Positions 7,179-15,443 of a stretch of 36,384 bases of DNA are shown here, piece after piece. The DNA lies in the NCBI GenBank assembly GCA_030041295.1, contig JASHOD010000032.1, positions 1 to 36,384 on the forward strand, read 5' to 3'. Position numbers and translations under genes: made by a program. Numbering within the stretch: position 1 is the stretch's first letter; the number at the start of each line of letters is the position of its first letter. This DNA is from Nitrososphaerales archaeon (GTDB taxonomy: Archaea; Thermoproteota; Nitrososphaeria; Nitrososphaerales; CADDZS01). Under the pieces are notes generated by a model. The model was not told the origin of the DNA. It saw only the letters and a program-made list of their open reading frames with translations, and did no database searches.

Positions 7179-7622
7179 TTGCGAAAACCAGTCACAGACA
7201 TCCAGCTCCTTGCCTACATCGCAAGAAAAAAGGCCGACGTAATCAGTTATACGGAAGCCTCGAGAGCCGTCAAGAGCAGCTCCTCGGCTAGCAGGGCTTT
7301 GCACCAACTCATAGAAGAGGGGCTAATCGAGCCAAAGCCAAAACTGATTGGCTTGCGCTACGTGACGGAATATGCCATCACGCAAAAGGGGAAACAGGTA
7401 TCTCAGCTGGCATTGCAATTGACTCAATTAAGAGAGTCTGCGGCGAGAATGAAGAACCAAGCTGAAGAAAAGGATGTCGAATACGCGGAAGTTGCTGAAT
7501 CAGGAAAACAACAACGAGAAGCACCTAAGGAAGAGACTGCGATGACGAAACCTCAGCGAAAAGTTCTAGCTTCTTCTTCAGCAAAGAAGACGAAAAACAC
7601 ACAAAACAAAAAAATGAACTAG
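7179..7622 (+). CDS. winged-helix regulator with long charged tail
   Basis: 147 residues from TTG at 7179. Residues 1-70 form a MarR-like winged helix: TDIQLLAYIARKKADVISYTEASRA, a Ser-rich turn, SRALHQLIEEGLIE as recognition helix, then a wing and TQKGKQVSQLAL. Residues 75-147 are a coiled-coil stretch and a Lys/Gln/Ser-rich low-complexity tail ending in KKTKNTQNKKMN. Preceded by an inverted repeat at its promoter, suggesting it controls itself. Convergent with E1-alpha; the two stop codons abut. Confidence 0.7.
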   Translation: MRKPVTDIQLLAYIARKKADVISYTEASRAVKSSSSASRALHQLIEEGLIEPKPKLIGLRYVTEYAITQKGKQVSQLALQLTQLRESAARMKNQAEEKDVEYAEVAESGKQQREAPKEETAMTKPQRKVLASSSAKKTKNTQNKKMN

Positions 7623-8633
7623 CTATTCCAATTCTTCAGACTGCTCTTTCAGGTTCCACGGCATCTCTGAGTAAACATCGCCGAGAATCAATTCCTTGAG
7701 CGGAATTGGCTTTACGGATTCCTGTCTACCGATAGCGTCCGAGATCATTGTCTCATACTGTTTTGAAAGTTCCCGATCCTTTTCATTTGTCCAAACCCCT
7801 TTTGAAACTAGAAGCGCTTGTAGTCTCTTTATGGGGTCTTTCGCGTCCCACGCCACTTGATCATCGTTTCTGTACCTCTTCGGGTCATCCGCGGTGGAAT
7901 GCGGTCCGGCCCGAAAAGTCAGAGCCTCGATCAGTGTCGGTCCCTCGCCTCTTCGAGCTTTCTCTAGCGCCCTGCTCACGGTAGTATAAACGGCGACTAC
8001 GTCTCCGCCGTCCACTTGTATCCCCTCAAAGCCGTAAGCTTGCGCCTTGGCTGCGATGCTCTTCGAAGCCGTTTGTTTTGAAACGGGAAGCGAGATAGCC
8101 CAGCCGTTGTTTCTGCAAACGAAGACGATCGGTGCCTTGTACACTCCCGCAAAATTTAGTGCGACGTGAAAGTCCGAAGCAGAAGTCCCGCCATCTCCAA
8201 GAAACGCGAGGACAGCGATTTTCTGCTTTCTGATCTTCGCGCCGATCGCGACCCCAGTAGCGACAGGAAGGTATGCGCCGATCGGTGCCGCCGTAGGTAC
8301 GTCGTTTAGCTCTTTGTTGCTCCAGCTGTTGGACATCTGCCGCCCCTTTGACAAGTCGTTCGAGTTTCCGAATAGTTGCGCCAGAATCAAATCTATGGAC
8401 AATCCCCTGGCCAAATGGGCCCCTAATTCGCGGTAAGATGAAAACATCCAATCCTGCTTTTGAAGCAATTTTGCGCTAGGGACAACCGCCCCTTCTTCCC
8501 CCATACACGGGACATAGGGGCCGATCCTTCCCTGTCTTTGGATGCTCAGTATTTTCGTGTCGAGAAGTCTTGCAAGGAGCATGGTTTTGTAGATTGAAAC
8601 AAGATCCTCAAGCGAAGGGACTTGTTCTTTCGT
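7623..8633 (-). CDS. 2-oxoacid (pyruvate-type) dehydrogenase E1 component, alpha subunit
   Basis: Thiamine-diphosphate-dependent alpha subunit of the pyruvate/branched-chain oxoacid dehydrogenase E1. Visible hallmarks: QRQGRIGPYVPCMGEE, GAYLPVATGVAIGAKI, the ThDP motif FLGDGGTSASDFHVALN ending NNGWAIS, and GPTLIEALTFRAGPHSTADDP. The first ATG (8582) falls inside a conserved helix: the frame continues upstream as SLEDLVSIYKTMLLARLLD, as in the family. No ATG, GTG or TTG is available there; ACG AAA GAA at 8633 gives KEQVPSLEDL. Alternatively GTG at 8653-8655 would come into frame with a single-base indel near 8615. The beta subunit and E2/E3 are not adjacent, which is unusual. Confidence 0.85.
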   Translation of the reverse strand, partial: TKEQVPSLEDLVSIYKTMLLARLLDTKILSIQRQGRIGPYVPCMGEEGAVVPSAKLLQKQDWMFSSYRELGAHLARGLSIDLILAQLFGNSNDLSKGRQMSNSWSNKELNDVPTAAPIGAYLPVATGVAIGAKIRKQKIAVLAFLGDGGTSASDFHVALNFAGVYKAPIVFVCRNNGWAISLPVSKQTASKSIAAKAQAYGFEGIQVDGGDVVAVYTTVSRALEKARRGEGPTLIEALTFRAGPHSTADDPKRYRNDDQVAWDAKDPIKRLQALLVSKGVWTNEKDRELSKQYETMISDAIGRQESVKPIPLKELILGDVYSEMPWNLKEQSEELE

Positions 8634-8713
8634 GGCTTGTTGGATAAAACTTCACGGCTCCAAAGGAAAAAGGAGGAACTTTCCATTTACTGCTTTTTCG
8701 TTGCTTCAGATCG

Positions 8714-9244
8714 CTAACTCATTCGCTTGACGGTCTCGCGTAGCCACTTTGTCGCTTTCTTCCCATTTGTCTCGACAAAATTCTTCATCTCATTCAATGT
8801 CATGAATTCGACGGTGTCAATCTCATCCTCGTCTGGCTCATAGCCCCCGTCATATTCCCCCAGATATACTTTGCAAAATTCGTTCTCCTTGTGATCTCCG
8901 AGTTCCTCTGTGTAGCGAAAGTCGAATAAATGTTTTAGAGGAACATCTTCCTTGATGTGCAGTTCCTTTCGGAAGGATCTTTGGAGAGCAGTCTCGTAAG
9001 TTTCATCCTTTCTGACATGGGTCGTCGCAGAAACGTCTAACCTGCTTCCTCCCAGTTTTTTTGCTGATCTCCATTGGACGAGATATTTGCCGTCCCTTCT
9101 ACGAATCATTCCTATCACGGCCGCGTGAAGTTTTGAAGAAACGGCGAGGTGCAGTTTCTCCCTAGATTCGAGTTCTATCAGATTCCCATGTTCATCGGAG
9201 GTATAGATCATTTCCAAAGCCATGTTCTTCTTGCCATCGGACAA
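8714..9244 (-). CDS. Nudix hydrolase, IPP-isomerase/YfcD-like
   Basis: A 176-residue Nudix-fold protein. The opening MALEMIYTSDEHGNLIELESREKLH with LHAAVIGMI is characteristic of the Nudix subgroup related to type 1 isopentenyl-diphosphate isomerase and YfcD. The Nudix box region reads VRKDETYETALQRSFRKELHI: the Glu-Leu core is kept but the leading Gly and the REUXEE spacing are imperfect, so hydrolytic activity is uncertain. The start is TTG at 9242-9244 (MSDGKKN) with a purine-rich AAGGAGAGAG upstream; an internal ATG (MALEM) is the alternative. Lies between E1-alpha and the CoxS-like gene, all on the minus strand, with gaps of 80-90 bases. Confidence 0.75.
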   Translation of the reverse strand: MSDGKKNMALEMIYTSDEHGNLIELESREKLHLAVSSKLHAAVIGMIRRRDGKYLVQWRSAKKLGGSRLDVSATTHVRKDETYETALQRSFRKELHIKEDVPLKHLFDFRYTEELGDHKENEFCKVYLGEYDGGYEPDEDEIDTVEFMTLNEMKNFVETNGKKATKWLRETVKRMS

Positions 9245-9336
9245 GATTCTTCTAACTCTCTCCTTCTGATCTGGTGGAAGCTTTTCTCATGTTTGAAAAA
9301 GAAATCGTTCCTACACTCGAACGTTCTGCGGTCAAC

Positions 9337-9845
9337 TTAAGAGGACTTTGGCTTCTTTCCCTTCTCATTTTGCTGTTGAGCCTTGGCGGCTAGGAGTATC
9401 GACTCGAAAATCTTCGTATAGCCAGTGCAGCGACACAGGTTTCCCACAAGTGCGTCCTTTACTTCCGGAAGGTCAGGGTTCGGGTTAGAGTCGAGCAGCG
9501 CCCTCGCGGACATGATAAAGCCGCTGGTGCAATATCCGCACTGCAGCCCTCCGCCCTCCATGAACGATTTTTGAACGATGTCTAATTCATTGCCTCTTTG
9601 CAGTCCCTCGATCGTTGTTATTTTCCTCCTGATAGCTTGCATGGCATACATCATGCAGGAGTACACCGCCTTTCCGTCAACCATCACCGTGCACGATCCG
9701 CAACCTCCGGTTTCGCATCCGCGCTTTGTGCCGATCAGCCCAAGCCTTTCCCTAATTACATAATTTAGTGATTCGTAAGGATCGACGTTGAGAGTGTATC
9801 TCTGACCGTTGATTAGAAGAGTGATTTCTTGCAGATTTCTTTCAC
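9337..9845 (-). CDS. CoxS-type 2Fe-2S subunit of a molybdenum hydroxylase, 5' end disrupted
   Basis: Small iron-sulfur subunit of the CO/xanthine dehydrogenase family. The plant-type 2Fe-2S motif is TKRGCETGGCGSCTVMV with a fourth Cys in AVYSC; the C-terminal helical 2Fe-2S domain has GGLQCGYCTSGF and NLCRCTGYTKI. The frame is open well upstream of the first ATG (9687), giving EITLLINGQRYTLNVDP, but has no standard start. A GTG overlapping the coxM stop (9843-9845) would be perfect except that AAGAAATC is duplicated at an 11-base offset (9841-9834 and 9830-9823). Deleting one 11-base unit gives MKEITLLING in frame. So this gene is either recently broken or uses an odd start such as CTG at 9834. 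Confidence 0.85.
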
Positions 9846-10729
9846 GCTCGATTTGCAGCTTGCAGAAGCGTCCTTCTTCCTATGACCTTGGCTAAACGCA
9901 TTCTATATTCAGCTGAGGATCTAATGTCGGAGATCGGCTCGAGATCCTTTTGAATTTCTCTTTCAAAAATCTCCTTGAACTTTGATTCGTCTTCTTTTAT
10001 CTTCATTCCCTCAATCGCTTTCTCCACACTCGTTGCGCGAACTGGTTTTTCTCCGACCCCACCGCCAAATATAATCGTGGAGTTTGCAACCTTGTTATTC
10101 CCCTTGTCCAAAGAAATTGAAACGCCGCAGTTTATCAAAGCCCAGTCGTCGTGAGTTATCGCGAATTTTTGAAAGGCACTCGCGCTATTTTCGAGATCCT
10201 TGGTTGGAATCTCGATCTCACTGACGAACTCGCCCGGCTCCAAGTCAATCGCAAAATACCCTTTGATAAAGTCTGAAAGTGCTTTGGTCTTGTCTTGGGG
10301 ACCTGTTTTCACTTTCGCATTTAGGGAAAGTAATGCAACAGGCAAATCGAAGAACGGGAGGGCCGTACAAACCGCGCCTGCGATTGTGGCCACGTTCTTC
10401 ACCTGCAACGGCTGGATGGCGCCCAAAGCGTCGACTATTGCTTGAAATTTCTTCTCTTTTTTGAGTTCTTGGGAATGAAATAGAGTAGTCATCGTGGTAG
10501 CTGCGCCGATGCGTAAATAGGCCGACTCGCGTTTCACGTAAGAGAGCCCGAGGTCCCTTATGTCAACAAGAGCCTCAATGTCAGAGAGAAGCCCTCTGTG
10601 GGCAATCTCGTAGATCCCCGTTCCCCCTGCAATTATCCTAGCCGTTTCTCCATACTCCTTCAATATCTTTGACAGTTCGCCCTCGTCTTTTGGAACAAGG
10701 TAAGATTTGGGCTTGAAAAACAGCGACAA
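9842..10729 (-). CDS. CoxM-type FAD-binding subunit of a molybdenum hydroxylase
   Basis: The medium, FAD-binding subunit that passes electrons between the 2Fe-2S subunit and the acceptor. The 295 residues contain the FAD pyrophosphate motif ARIIAGGTGIYEIAHRG (about residues 31-47), the second FAD motif NVATIAGAVCTALPFFDLP near residue 110, and the C-terminal CO_deh_flav domain with RLAKVIGRRTL. The start is TTG at 10727-10729. It ends four bases into the CoxS start region (GTGA overlap). No large Mo-cofactor subunit (CoxL) lies on either side, so the enzyme cannot work from this locus alone. Confidence 0.88.
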   Translation of the reverse strand: MSLFFKPKSYLVPKDEGELSKILKEYGETARIIAGGTGIYEIAHRGLLSDIEALVDIRDLGLSYVKRESAYLRIGAATTMTTLFHSQELKKEKKFQAIVDALGAIQPLQVKNVATIAGAVCTALPFFDLPVALLSLNAKVKTGPQDKTKALSDFIKGYFAIDLEPGEFVSEIEIPTKDLENSASAFQKFAITHDDWALINCGVSISLDKGNNKVANSTIIFGGGVGEKPVRATSVEKAIEGMKIKEDESKFKEIFEREIQKDLEPISDIRSSAEYRMRLAKVIGRRTLLQAANRA

Positions 10730-10860
10730 CGTGGAATTTTAGCTATCCTTGCGCTTGAGAAAAGTGTTTTTGTTCGATATTGGATTTCGCTTCCGAAGTC
10801 GAATTCCTTACCAGAAAAATGAAAGGCGTATAACTCTCTCATTGGTCTATCCATGTACCC

Positions 10861-11055
10861 TTGCCTACTGCTACGAGCAAGAATGCGAGTTCGGAAAGAG
10901 AAACCCCCGCGCAGAAAAGAGACTATTTCTGCAACATCTGCTTCGAGGCTTTTGTCGACAAAGCTTCACTTGACGAGCACATGAAGACCCACAGAGAACT
11001 TGAAGTAAGTTCGGCATCGTGTAGAATGGACGCAAAACCTGCGGGCGTATTCTAG
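10861..11055 (+). CDS. small C2H2 zinc-finger protein
   Basis: A 64-residue protein from TTG at 10861 with a single classical finger, YFCNICFEAFVDKASLDEHMKTH: C-x2-C, twelve residues, H-x3-H, with the usual hydrophobic core Phe and Leu. Flanks are short and polar. Single-finger proteins of this kind are common in archaea and are presumed DNA- or protein-binding regulators. Divergent from coxM (131 bp shared upstream region) and overlapping the stop of proC by four bases. Confidence 0.7.
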   Translation: MPTATSKNASSERETPAQKRDYFCNICFEAFVDKASLDEHMKTHRELEVSSASCRMDAKPAGVF

Positions 11056-11885
11056 GATTCGGAATCGAATTTCTTCGCGACTTTCTCTGCCGCTAGAGTT
11101 GCCGCTTCGACAGCGTTCATTATGCTCGTTCTAAAAGACCCCTTTTCCAATTCGTAAATTCCCGCTATGGTCGTGCCTGCGGGAGTCGTGACCGTATCGC
11201 GCAGTTCGGCGGGGTGAACCTTGCTGTTTTCCAGCAGGTCAGCGGTTCCGGTCAACGTCTTTGTGACGAGTTTAAAAGCGACGTCTCTGGGCAGTCCCAC
11301 TTTCAACCCCGCGCTGACCATTGCTTCGATCAAGACCGCGATGTACCCGGGACCGCTCCCTGAAAGCCCGGTTACGGCGTCCATCAAGGGCTCCTGAACT
11401 TCGATCGAATCGCCGAAAGATCCGAGTACAAATTTTACTTCATCTTCATCTTGTTTGGTCAGGTTATGCCCTAAAGAATATGCCGTTATAGCTTCCCCGA
11501 TCACCGCCGCAATATTAGGCATTGCGCGGACTATCTTTGCCTCGGGAAGCGCATTCTCTAATCTTTTGATCGCAATCGCCGCCATGAGCGAGATTACTAT
11601 CTTATCCCTGCATGATTTTGAAATCTCTTCTAGGACTTGCTTCGCGTCGCCGGCCTTTACGGCTATAATAACCAAATCCGACTTGCTCGCGGCATGTTTG
11701 TTGTCGGTAGTGAACTCGATCTTCTTTTGGTGATCTTCGCCGGCGAGAGGATGGGTCAACGCCGTTCTAGATTTCGTTAGGTTCCTCCGCGTGATGATGA
11801 CTCTTGAGACCTTGTCGGACTTGGCTATGCTGCGCCCGACCGCCTCGCCAATCTTTCCACCACCAATAACTGCGACGACTATCAA
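11052..11885 (-). CDS. proC: pyrroline-5-carboxylate reductase
   Basis: Last step of proline biosynthesis: NAD(P)H reduction of 1-pyrroline-5-carboxylate. The 277 residues start with the Rossmann motif VAVIGGGKIGEAVGRS, continue with ITRRNL (NADP-phosphate contact), ALPEAKIVRAMPNIAA, and the signature VTGLSGSGPGYIAVLIEAM through DTVTTPAGTTIAGI. Length is normal. The start is TTG at 11883-11885. It follows the heme operon by 147 bases that contain a perfect inverted repeat, so it likely has its own promoter or is separated by a terminator. Glutamate is the common precursor of proline and, via glutamyl-tRNA, of heme. Confidence 0.94.
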   Translation of the reverse strand: MIVVAVIGGGKIGEAVGRSIAKSDKVSRVIITRRNLTKSRTALTHPLAGEDHQKKIEFTTDNKHAASKSDLVIIAVKAGDAKQVLEEISKSCRDKIVISLMAAIAIKRLENALPEAKIVRAMPNIAAVIGEAITAYSLGHNLTKQDEDEVKFVLGSFGDSIEVQEPLMDAVTGLSGSGPGYIAVLIEAMVSAGLKVGLPRDVAFKLVTKTLTGTADLLENSKVHPAELRDTVTTPAGTTIAGIYELEKGSFRTSIMNAVEAATLAAEKVAKKFDSES

Positions 11886-11920
11886 GGTATTTCTTTATGC
11901 AAAATAGAGCCTTCGATTAA

Positions 11921-11957
11921 GCTCGCTATAAGTCAATACATGCTAATAATAGCGAGC
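11921..11957. promoter_or_regulatory. perfect inverted repeat between hemH and proC
   Basis: Arms GCTCGCTAT (11921-11929) and ATAGCGAGC (11949-11957) flank a 19-nt spacer. It lies downstream of hemH and 36 bases or more upstream of proC. It may be the terminator of the heme operon or an operator for proC; there is no T-run directly after it on the minus strand, which favours an operator or RNA-processing role. Confidence 0.45.
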
Positions 11958-12032
11958 ACTCTTTCTTGCTCTGAATCTCGCCATATGTCTAGCAGAAAAG
12001 ATCCCTCCAAAAGCATGGAGCTGTTTTAGAAT

Positions 12033-12956
12033 CTATGTCTTTCTTGAGTTTTTCAAGACGGATTCCAAAACATCGATGAAGTCGTTTTCATCGTTGAATG
12101 ACTCCGTCCTCTCAAGGTGCATACCTAATCCTCTCGCTAGCTCCTGAGCTTCGAAGTCGATGTCGAACAATATTTCGAGGTGGTCCGATACGAACCCTAT
12201 TGGAATCACGAGCACCGACTTCCATCCGCCCGCGTCTAGTTCTTTGAGTTTCTCCAAAATGTCAGGCCCGAGCCAAGGCTCGTTAGTATACCCTGCGCTT
12301 TGGAACGCGAATGCATATTGTTTATCATCAAGCTTGAGCTCGGAGACGAGCGTCTTCGCAGTCTCGAGGAGCTGAACTTTGTATGGATCATTCCAAGTTA
12401 GTATTCGCTCAGGAAGAGAGTGGGCAGTAAATAAGAAGAAGATGCTATTACGCTCGGTTTGTGAAAAATTGCGTTCGTAGGCTTGTACAATCCTTTCTCT
12501 CCACTTTTCAATGAATACAGGATCGAGATGCCAACTATCCACAAATCTCAAGGTTACTTTATTTCCTTTCTCCTCATTCGCCTTGCGCACTGCGTCTTGA
12601 TAACTTCCAATGCTAATCTTCGAATAGTGCGGAGCAAGAGCAAGCGCGGTTAGCTCGGTTACGCTCTCCTTTGAAATCTCTTCAAAAGTCTCGGAGATGT
12701 ATGGATGCCAGTGCTTCATTCCCACGTAGACTCGTGTCGAAAGTCTGTCCTCAAGTTTCTTAGCGGTTGAATTTGTTACCCTTAGAAGTGGAGAATGCCC
12801 TCCAATCTTCCTGTACCTCTCTCGGAGATTCTCGAGCTCATCTCGTGTTGGCTTTCTTCCGCCCCTAATGTGTGTGTAGTAAGGTTCTACGTCTTCGTCT
12901 CTATCGGGGCTTCCGTAAGCCATTAGCAGCACTGCTTTTTTCTCTTCTTCCTCCAT
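12033..12956 (-). CDS. hemH: ferrochelatase (coproporphyrin or protoporphyrin)
   Basis: Inserts Fe(II) into a porphyrin. The 307 residues contain MAYGSPDRDEDVEPYYTHIRGG at the N-terminus, the catalytic His in FLFTAHSLPERI (about H179), FAFQSAGYTNEPWLGP, and the acidic SDHLEILFDID (about E261). These are the family's key residues. Length matches the short, soluble Gram-positive-type enzymes that act on coproporphyrin III. With HemQ in the same operon, the substrate is probably coproporphyrin III rather than protoporphyrin IX (inference). Starts ATG at 12956, 22 bases after hemE. Confidence 0.95.
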   Translation of the reverse strand: MEEEEKKAVLLMAYGSPDRDEDVEPYYTHIRGGRKPTRDELENLRERYRKIGGHSPLLRVTNSTAKKLEDRLSTRVYVGMKHWHPYISETFEEISKESVTELTALALAPHYSKISIGSYQDAVRKANEEKGNKVTLRFVDSWHLDPVFIEKWRERIVQAYERNFSQTERNSIFFLFTAHSLPERILTWNDPYKVQLLETAKTLVSELKLDDKQYAFAFQSAGYTNEPWLGPDILEKLKELDAGGWKSVLVIPIGFVSDHLEILFDIDFEAQELARGLGMHLERTESFNDENDFIDVLESVLKNSRKT

Positions 12957-12978
12957 TTTCCCAACTCAAAATCTTTAT

Positions 12979-14043
12979 TCAATCGCTAGAGTTACGATGA
13001 ACATAATCTACCACAAACTTCGCATTTTCCGGAGGAGTTTCCCTCAAAATTCCATGACCGAGATTGAATATGTGACCTCTCGACCTATCATTATCATCCA
13101 ATACCTGCTGCGTTCTTTTTGCGATATATCCCTCTCTATCGCTAGATAACAGCACAGCTGGTTCAAGGTTTCCTTGTATTGCGACTTTTGCTCCAAGTAT
13201 GTCTCTCGCTTTTGATATCGGAGTCCTCCAGTCGATACTGAAGACGTCTCCACCCGCGCTTTCCTTCATCGATCGCAAGAGATGATATGTGTTTGTTCCA
13301 AAGTGAATTTTTGGGGTATTAGTATGCTCTTTTTGAAGTCGGTTGAAAATTCTCTTTACAAACGGTGCGACAAACTCCTCGTAATCATTTGCTGAAAGCG
13401 TTCCAACCCAAGAATCAAAAAGCTGAACGGCATCCACTCCGCTATTTATCTGTGCAACTAGGTACTCCGAGATCATCTCGGAGAGCTTTGACATCAATAG
13501 ATTCCAAGCCTCCCTTTCATTGAACATAAGTTTCTTCGTCTTTGTAAAATCTCTCGAAGGCTGGCCCTCGATCAAATATGATGCAATGGTGAACGGAGCT
13601 CCCGAGAAGCCCACCAGCGGGTGATCTGTCTCCGCGAGTTTAGATTTTATGTTCCTTATTGCTTCAAGAATGTACGGGACATCGCGTGTTGCTGCGAAAC
13701 TGCGTAGTCGTTCAACATCTTGAAGAGTAGCTATCGAGTTGGAAATGACTGGGCCTAGATTTTCTTCGATCCTAAAATTTACTCCCATACCCTCGAGCGG
13801 AAGCATAATATCAGCAAACATGACCGCAGCGTCCACGCCCAGTTCCTTGATAGGCATGAGCGTAACTTCCGTACATGCTGACGAAGTCTTCGCAATTTCG
13901 AGAACTGAATATCTAGTCCTGACCTCTTTATACCCTGCGAGGTACCTTCCGGCCTGACGCATAAACCAAACAGGCGTGCAATCGATTTGCTCTCTTCGAC
14001 AGGCCGCTAGAAAGCGATTCCTCGGTGTCAATTGAAAAAACAC
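12979..14043 (-). CDS. hemE: uroporphyrinogen decarboxylase
   Basis: Removes four carboxyls from uroporphyrinogen III to give coproporphyrinogen III. 354 residues with PVWFMRQAGRYLAGYKEVR (the substrate-binding Arg pair), the catalytic-type Asp in AVMFADIMLPLEGMGV, GFSGAPFTIASYLIEG, LFDSWVGTLS, and GNLEPAVLL followed by NLGHGILRETPPE. All family signatures are intact. It starts 15 bases after the hemL stop and ends 22 bases before hemH, so these three are surely cotranscribed. HemE is generally absent from archaea that make heme through siroheme, so its presence marks the bacterial-type branch. Confidence 0.96.
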   Translation of the reverse strand: MFFQLTPRNRFLAACRREQIDCTPVWFMRQAGRYLAGYKEVRTRYSVLEIAKTSSACTEVTLMPIKELGVDAAVMFADIMLPLEGMGVNFRIEENLGPVISNSIATLQDVERLRSFAATRDVPYILEAIRNIKSKLAETDHPLVGFSGAPFTIASYLIEGQPSRDFTKTKKLMFNEREAWNLLMSKLSEMISEYLVAQINSGVDAVQLFDSWVGTLSANDYEEFVAPFVKRIFNRLQKEHTNTPKIHFGTNTYHLLRSMKESAGGDVFSIDWRTPISKARDILGAKVAIQGNLEPAVLLSSDREGYIAKRTQQVLDDNDRSRGHIFNLGHGILRETPPENAKFVVDYVHRNSSD

Positions 14044-14058
14044 CTATACTGAATTATC

Positions 14059-15375
14059 TTATTTCTTCATCTGCTGAAACGTCTTTTCAGCAGCTCGAAT
14101 TGTCTTCGAGACATCAGACTCTGAATGCGCTAGTGAGACAAAAGTTGTCTCGAATGCCGAAGGAGCGAGGTAGATCCTCTGATCTAACATCTCACCGAAG
14201 AACTTTGCATATTGTTCTTTGCTACAAAAATCCTTGACGTCGTCGTAGCTTCTTATCTTGGGCATTTCTCTTCCATCCTTGCTATTGAAGAAGAAAATTC
14301 CAATCATGGATCCAACTCTTTGAGTAACGAGATTTATTCCAGCTTCGTTTGCAGTTCCTACCAAACCTTCTTCCAGTTCCTTTGAACGATTCTCCAGTTT
14401 CGAGTAAGCATTTTTTGTTAGAGCGTCAAGAGTTGCTATCCCTGAGGCCACCGCTAAGGGGTTTCCTGCTAGCGTGCCTGCTTGGTAAACCGGGCCAAGT
14501 GGTGAAACAAACTCCATGATGTCCTTCCTTCCTCCATATGCCGCCATGTTCATTCCACCTCCAATCACTTTGCCCAAGCATGTCAGATCTGGTTTGAGGT
14601 TGTAAAGCTCCTGAGCTCCCCCTCTCGCGACGCGAAAACCAGTTATTACCTCGTCAAATATCAACAGAACTTCGCTTTCGTCGCAAAACCGACGTAGACC
14701 TGAAAGAAAATCTGATTCTGGTGGAACAACTCCCATGTTGCCCGCGACGGGCTCGACGATGACCGCCGCGATTTGATCCTTGTTTTTAGATAAAAGACCA
14801 GATACCGAACCTAGATCATTGAATTTCGCAACAAGCGTCTCAGAAGCTGTAGAATTTGGAACGCCGGCAGAATCCGCCAAAGAGAAGGTCGCGAGCCCTG
14901 ACCCTCCTCTTACAAGGAAGGTGTCAGCATGGCCATGGTAGCAGCCGTCAAATTTGATAATCTTGTTCTTCCTAGTGTAGGCTCTCGCAACCCTGACAGC
15001 GGACATCGTTGCTTCTGTTCCAGAAGAGACAAGTCGCAAAAGTTCGAGGCTCGGCATGCTTTTCTGAATTCTCTCCGCAAGGTCGCACTCTTGAGCCGTA
15101 GCCGCTCCATAGCTCAACCCTCTTGCTGTAGCTGCCTTGACTCGTTTTACAACAGCGGGGTATGCCGAGCCTAGAATAGAAGCGCCCCACGAGCAAACGT
15201 AATCGACGTATTGGTTTCCGTCAACATCGTAGATCTTCGAGCCCTTTGCTCTTGAAATGAACATAGGATAGTCCTTTCCCACCCCCCGAAACGATCGGAC
15301 GGGACTGTTCACTCCTCCGACAAGATATCGTTGTGCTCTCTGAAAGAGCTTCTTACTCCTAGTTCCAGTGCGCAA
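14059..15375 (-). CDS. hemL: glutamate-1-semialdehyde 2,1-aminomutase
   Basis: PLP enzyme making 5-aminolevulinate from glutamate-1-semialdehyde. 438 residues: RYLVGGVNSPVRSFRG at the N-terminus, SSGTEATMSAVRVAR, FDGCYHGHADTFLV, LIFDEVITGFRVARGG (cofactor Asp), and LTCLGKVIGGGMNMAAYGG with the Schiff-base Lys. The start is TTG at 15373-15375 (MRTGTRSKKLFQRAQ), giving normal length. Partner of HemA in the C5 pathway; the intermediate is unstable and is usually channelled between them, here encoded in one operon. Confidence 0.96.
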   Translation of the reverse strand: MRTGTRSKKLFQRAQRYLVGGVNSPVRSFRGVGKDYPMFISRAKGSKIYDVDGNQYVDYVCSWGASILGSAYPAVVKRVKAATARGLSYGAATAQECDLAERIQKSMPSLELLRLVSSGTEATMSAVRVARAYTRKNKIIKFDGCYHGHADTFLVRGGSGLATFSLADSAGVPNSTASETLVAKFNDLGSVSGLLSKNKDQIAAVIVEPVAGNMGVVPPESDFLSGLRRFCDESEVLLIFDEVITGFRVARGGAQELYNLKPDLTCLGKVIGGGMNMAAYGGRKDIMEFVSPLGPVYQAGTLAGNPLAVASGIATLDALTKNAYSKLENRSKELEEGLVGTANEAGINLVTQRVGSMIGIFFFNSKDGREMPKIRSYDDVKDFCSKEQYAKFFGEMLDQRIYLAPSAFETTFVSLAHSESDVSKTIRAAEKTFQQMKK

Positions 15376-15443
15376 CTAAAAAATTCCTTCTCGCATTTGA
15401 TTTTGTAAAGTAGGCTCGCGAAGAGTATAGTTTTCGGCTTGGA

